Position numbers and translations under genes: made by a program. From Patescibacteria group bacterium UBA6899 (GTDB taxonomy: Bacteria > Patescibacteriota > Minisyncoccia > Phycocordibacterales > UBA6899), in NCBI GenBank assembly GCA_002451235.1, contig DKBN01000044.1, positions 8,835-21,350 on the forward strand: a stretch of 12,516 nucleotides of DNA, written 5' to 3'. Under the pieces are notes generated by a model that was not told the DNA's origin, searched no databases, and saw only the letters and a program-made list of their open reading frames with translations. Positions within the stretch are counted from its first letter, which is position 1. Every line of letters starts with the position of its first letter. Shown one piece after another: positions 11,877 through 12,516 of the stretch.

Positions 11877-11939
11877 GTAAGTGGTGATATATATCAAAAA
11901 TCCCCATCTTATCCCCGAATTCCACGGTAACAGGGCCCA

Positions 11940-11967
11940 TTGACACCCACCTCGGGATGGGTATACT
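11940..11967 (+). promoter_or_regulatory. Strong promoter upstream of 23S rRNA
   Basis: A perfect TTGACA (11940-11945) and TATACT (11962-11967) are separated by 16 bases. It points toward the 23S gene, with the start point near 11974. This is the best consensus match in the window, as expected for an rRNA promoter. Confidence 0.8.
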
Positions 11968-11973
11968 ACCAAC

Positions 11974-12317
11974 CATCCTGTTATGAGTAATCTTTTGAGA
12001 ACGAACTGATAAAGCGAATACAACGCCTAGTTTGGCTTGTATCCGCCGGAGGCGGTTTTTTGTTCTCAAAAGGGAGTGGATGAACGACCTAGTTACTTGA
12101 TAACTGAATCCTGTCACGGCATGTTCGGGAGAGTATCCCGGACGATTCAAGAATGTCGGAGGCAGGGCAAAAGGTGTGATCATCGAGCAACCCTCTGCGA
12201 GAGCAGAGGAGTTGAGCGCGAAGCATTCGCCCAAAAGAACTTGAATGGTCTTTTCGTCGGGCGAAGGCGTTCGTGCACAACAACACTCAAAATAAGTGTT
12301 GCGGTTATGGTTGTTTA
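11974..12317 (+). other. Structured 23S rRNA leader (or small RNA plus leader)
   Basis: This gene-free stretch of about 340 bases is full of hairpins: an outer helix 11992-12002/12062-12072 (CTTTTGAGAAC/GTTCTCAAAAG) enclosing two hairpins; GTTCGGGA/TCCCGGAC (12123-12143); CCTCTGC-GAGA-GCAGAGG (12192-12209); TTCGCCCAAAAGA pairing with TCTTTT and GGGCGAA across a 4-base bulge (12226-12265); CAACACT/AGTGTTG (12281-12301). TGGTCTTTTC at 12246-12255 faintly resembles a boxA antitermination site. No tRNA and no convincing coding frame is present. It is read as precursor leader of 23S rRNA; the first 90 bases may be a separate small RNA. Confidence 0.6.
12043..12061 (+). terminator. Terminator-like hairpin inside the 23S leader
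   Basis: CCGCC-GGA-GGCGG followed by six T residues has the form of an intrinsic terminator, about 75-90 bases after the 23S promoter start. It is preceded by a bulged hairpin ATACAA/TTGTAT with GCC/GGC (12018-12042). It could be an attenuator, or could end a small RNA. Confidence 0.6.
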
Positions 12318-12516
12318 GGTTCCCAATGGAACCAAGGGCGTACGGTGGATGCCTAGGCACAAAGAGGCGATGAAGGACGTGGCATAGCTGCGATAAGCTC
12401 CGGGGAGGCGTGTAGCAACCCGTGATCCGGAGATCTCCGAATGAGGAAACTCCTATCGTTTGAAGACGATAGACTCTGCGCTGCAGAGAGCGAACCCGGG
12501 GAAGTGAAACATCTCA
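12318..12516 (+). rRNA. 23S ribosomal RNA, 5' end (partial)
   Basis: The sequence AAGGGCGTACGGTGGATGCC and then AAAGAGGCGATGAAGGACGTG, CTGCGATAAGCTCCGGG, TCCGAATGAGGAAAC and GAAGTGAAACATCTCA match the universally conserved 5' domain of bacterial 23S rRNA. The mature 5' end is placed at about 12318-12325 by counting back from the conserved GGTGGATGCC block; a GGTTCC-CAAT-GGAACC hairpin sits exactly there. The gene continues beyond the window. No 16S gene lies upstream within the window; the nearest upstream gene is on the opposite strand. Confidence 0.97.

Noticed and set aside
12037..12318. 93-codon plus-strand frame in the 23S leader
   Set aside because: It overlies multiple perfect hairpins and starts in a terminator-like stem; composition is not protein-like.
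11854..12360. 168-codon minus-strand frame across the 23S 5' end
   Set aside because: It runs antisense through conserved 23S sequence and its promoter.
1..12516. CRISPR array or clustered short repeats
   Set aside because: No regularly spaced repeats were seen on reading the window; the only long repeat is the 233-bp pair.

Overview
The window looks like a chromosomal piece of a streamlined bacterium, most likely a member of the Candidate Phyla Radiation (Patescibacteria, Parcubacteria-like). This is inferred from the mixture of genes (RAYT-type transposase remnant, winged-helix plus degenerate nucleotidyltransferase regulator, FeeM-like GNAT proteins, MscS-like membrane protein without a beta domain), from many short orphan genes each with its own promoter and terminator, from Shine-Dalgarno-free starts on the ribosomal protein genes, and from a 23S rRNA gene not preceded by 16S. 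TAA, TAG and TGA all serve as stops, so the TGA-glycine code of Gracilibacteria is not used.

Layout. 1-310: 3' end of a REP-associated (Y1) transposase. 336-446: a possible leaderless 36-residue membrane peptide. 456-1620: promoter, structured L10 leader with a terminator-like attenuator, rplJ, rplL and a terminator. 1623-2810: an orphan 352-codon gene with its own promoter. 2857-3930: an endonuclease III-like HhH-GPD glycosylase with an unusual cysteine pattern. 3928-5190: two small transcription units encoding four small proteins of unknown function, the last pair coupled by ATGA. 5255-5907: a near-leaderless winged-helix/nucleotidyltransferase-fold regulator. 6011-6810: a five-helix membrane protein related to the MscS channel region. 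6814-7632 (minus): a GNAT/FeeM-like protein. 7765-9523 (minus): an OmpR-type response regulator and its histidine kinase, overlapping. 9671-10294: a 2H phosphoesterase. 10399-11784 (minus): two more FeeM-like paralogues sharing a 233-bp identical tract and a matching promoter. 11940-12516: a consensus promoter, a roughly 350-nt highly structured leader and the start of 23S rRNA.

How they work together. The ribosomal section is autoregulatory: the L10 leader sits between a strong promoter and rplJ. The two-component pair is preceded by a palindrome over its own -10 and by 11-bp-spaced direct repeats, as expected for feedback by an OmpR-type regulator. Three acyl/acetyl-transferase-fold paralogues flank this two-component pair and a 2H phosphoesterase, which could reflect a small-molecule signalling neighbourhood, but this is only inference from proximity. 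The most notable observations are the recent gene conversion between the two downstream paralogues, the unlinked 23S gene whose leader contains a complete terminator-like hairpin enclosed by an 11-bp helix, the L10 leader attenuator, and the cluster of small proteins at 3987-5153. I did not find CRISPR arrays, complete tRNA genes, an intact insertion sequence, or a clear new defence system.
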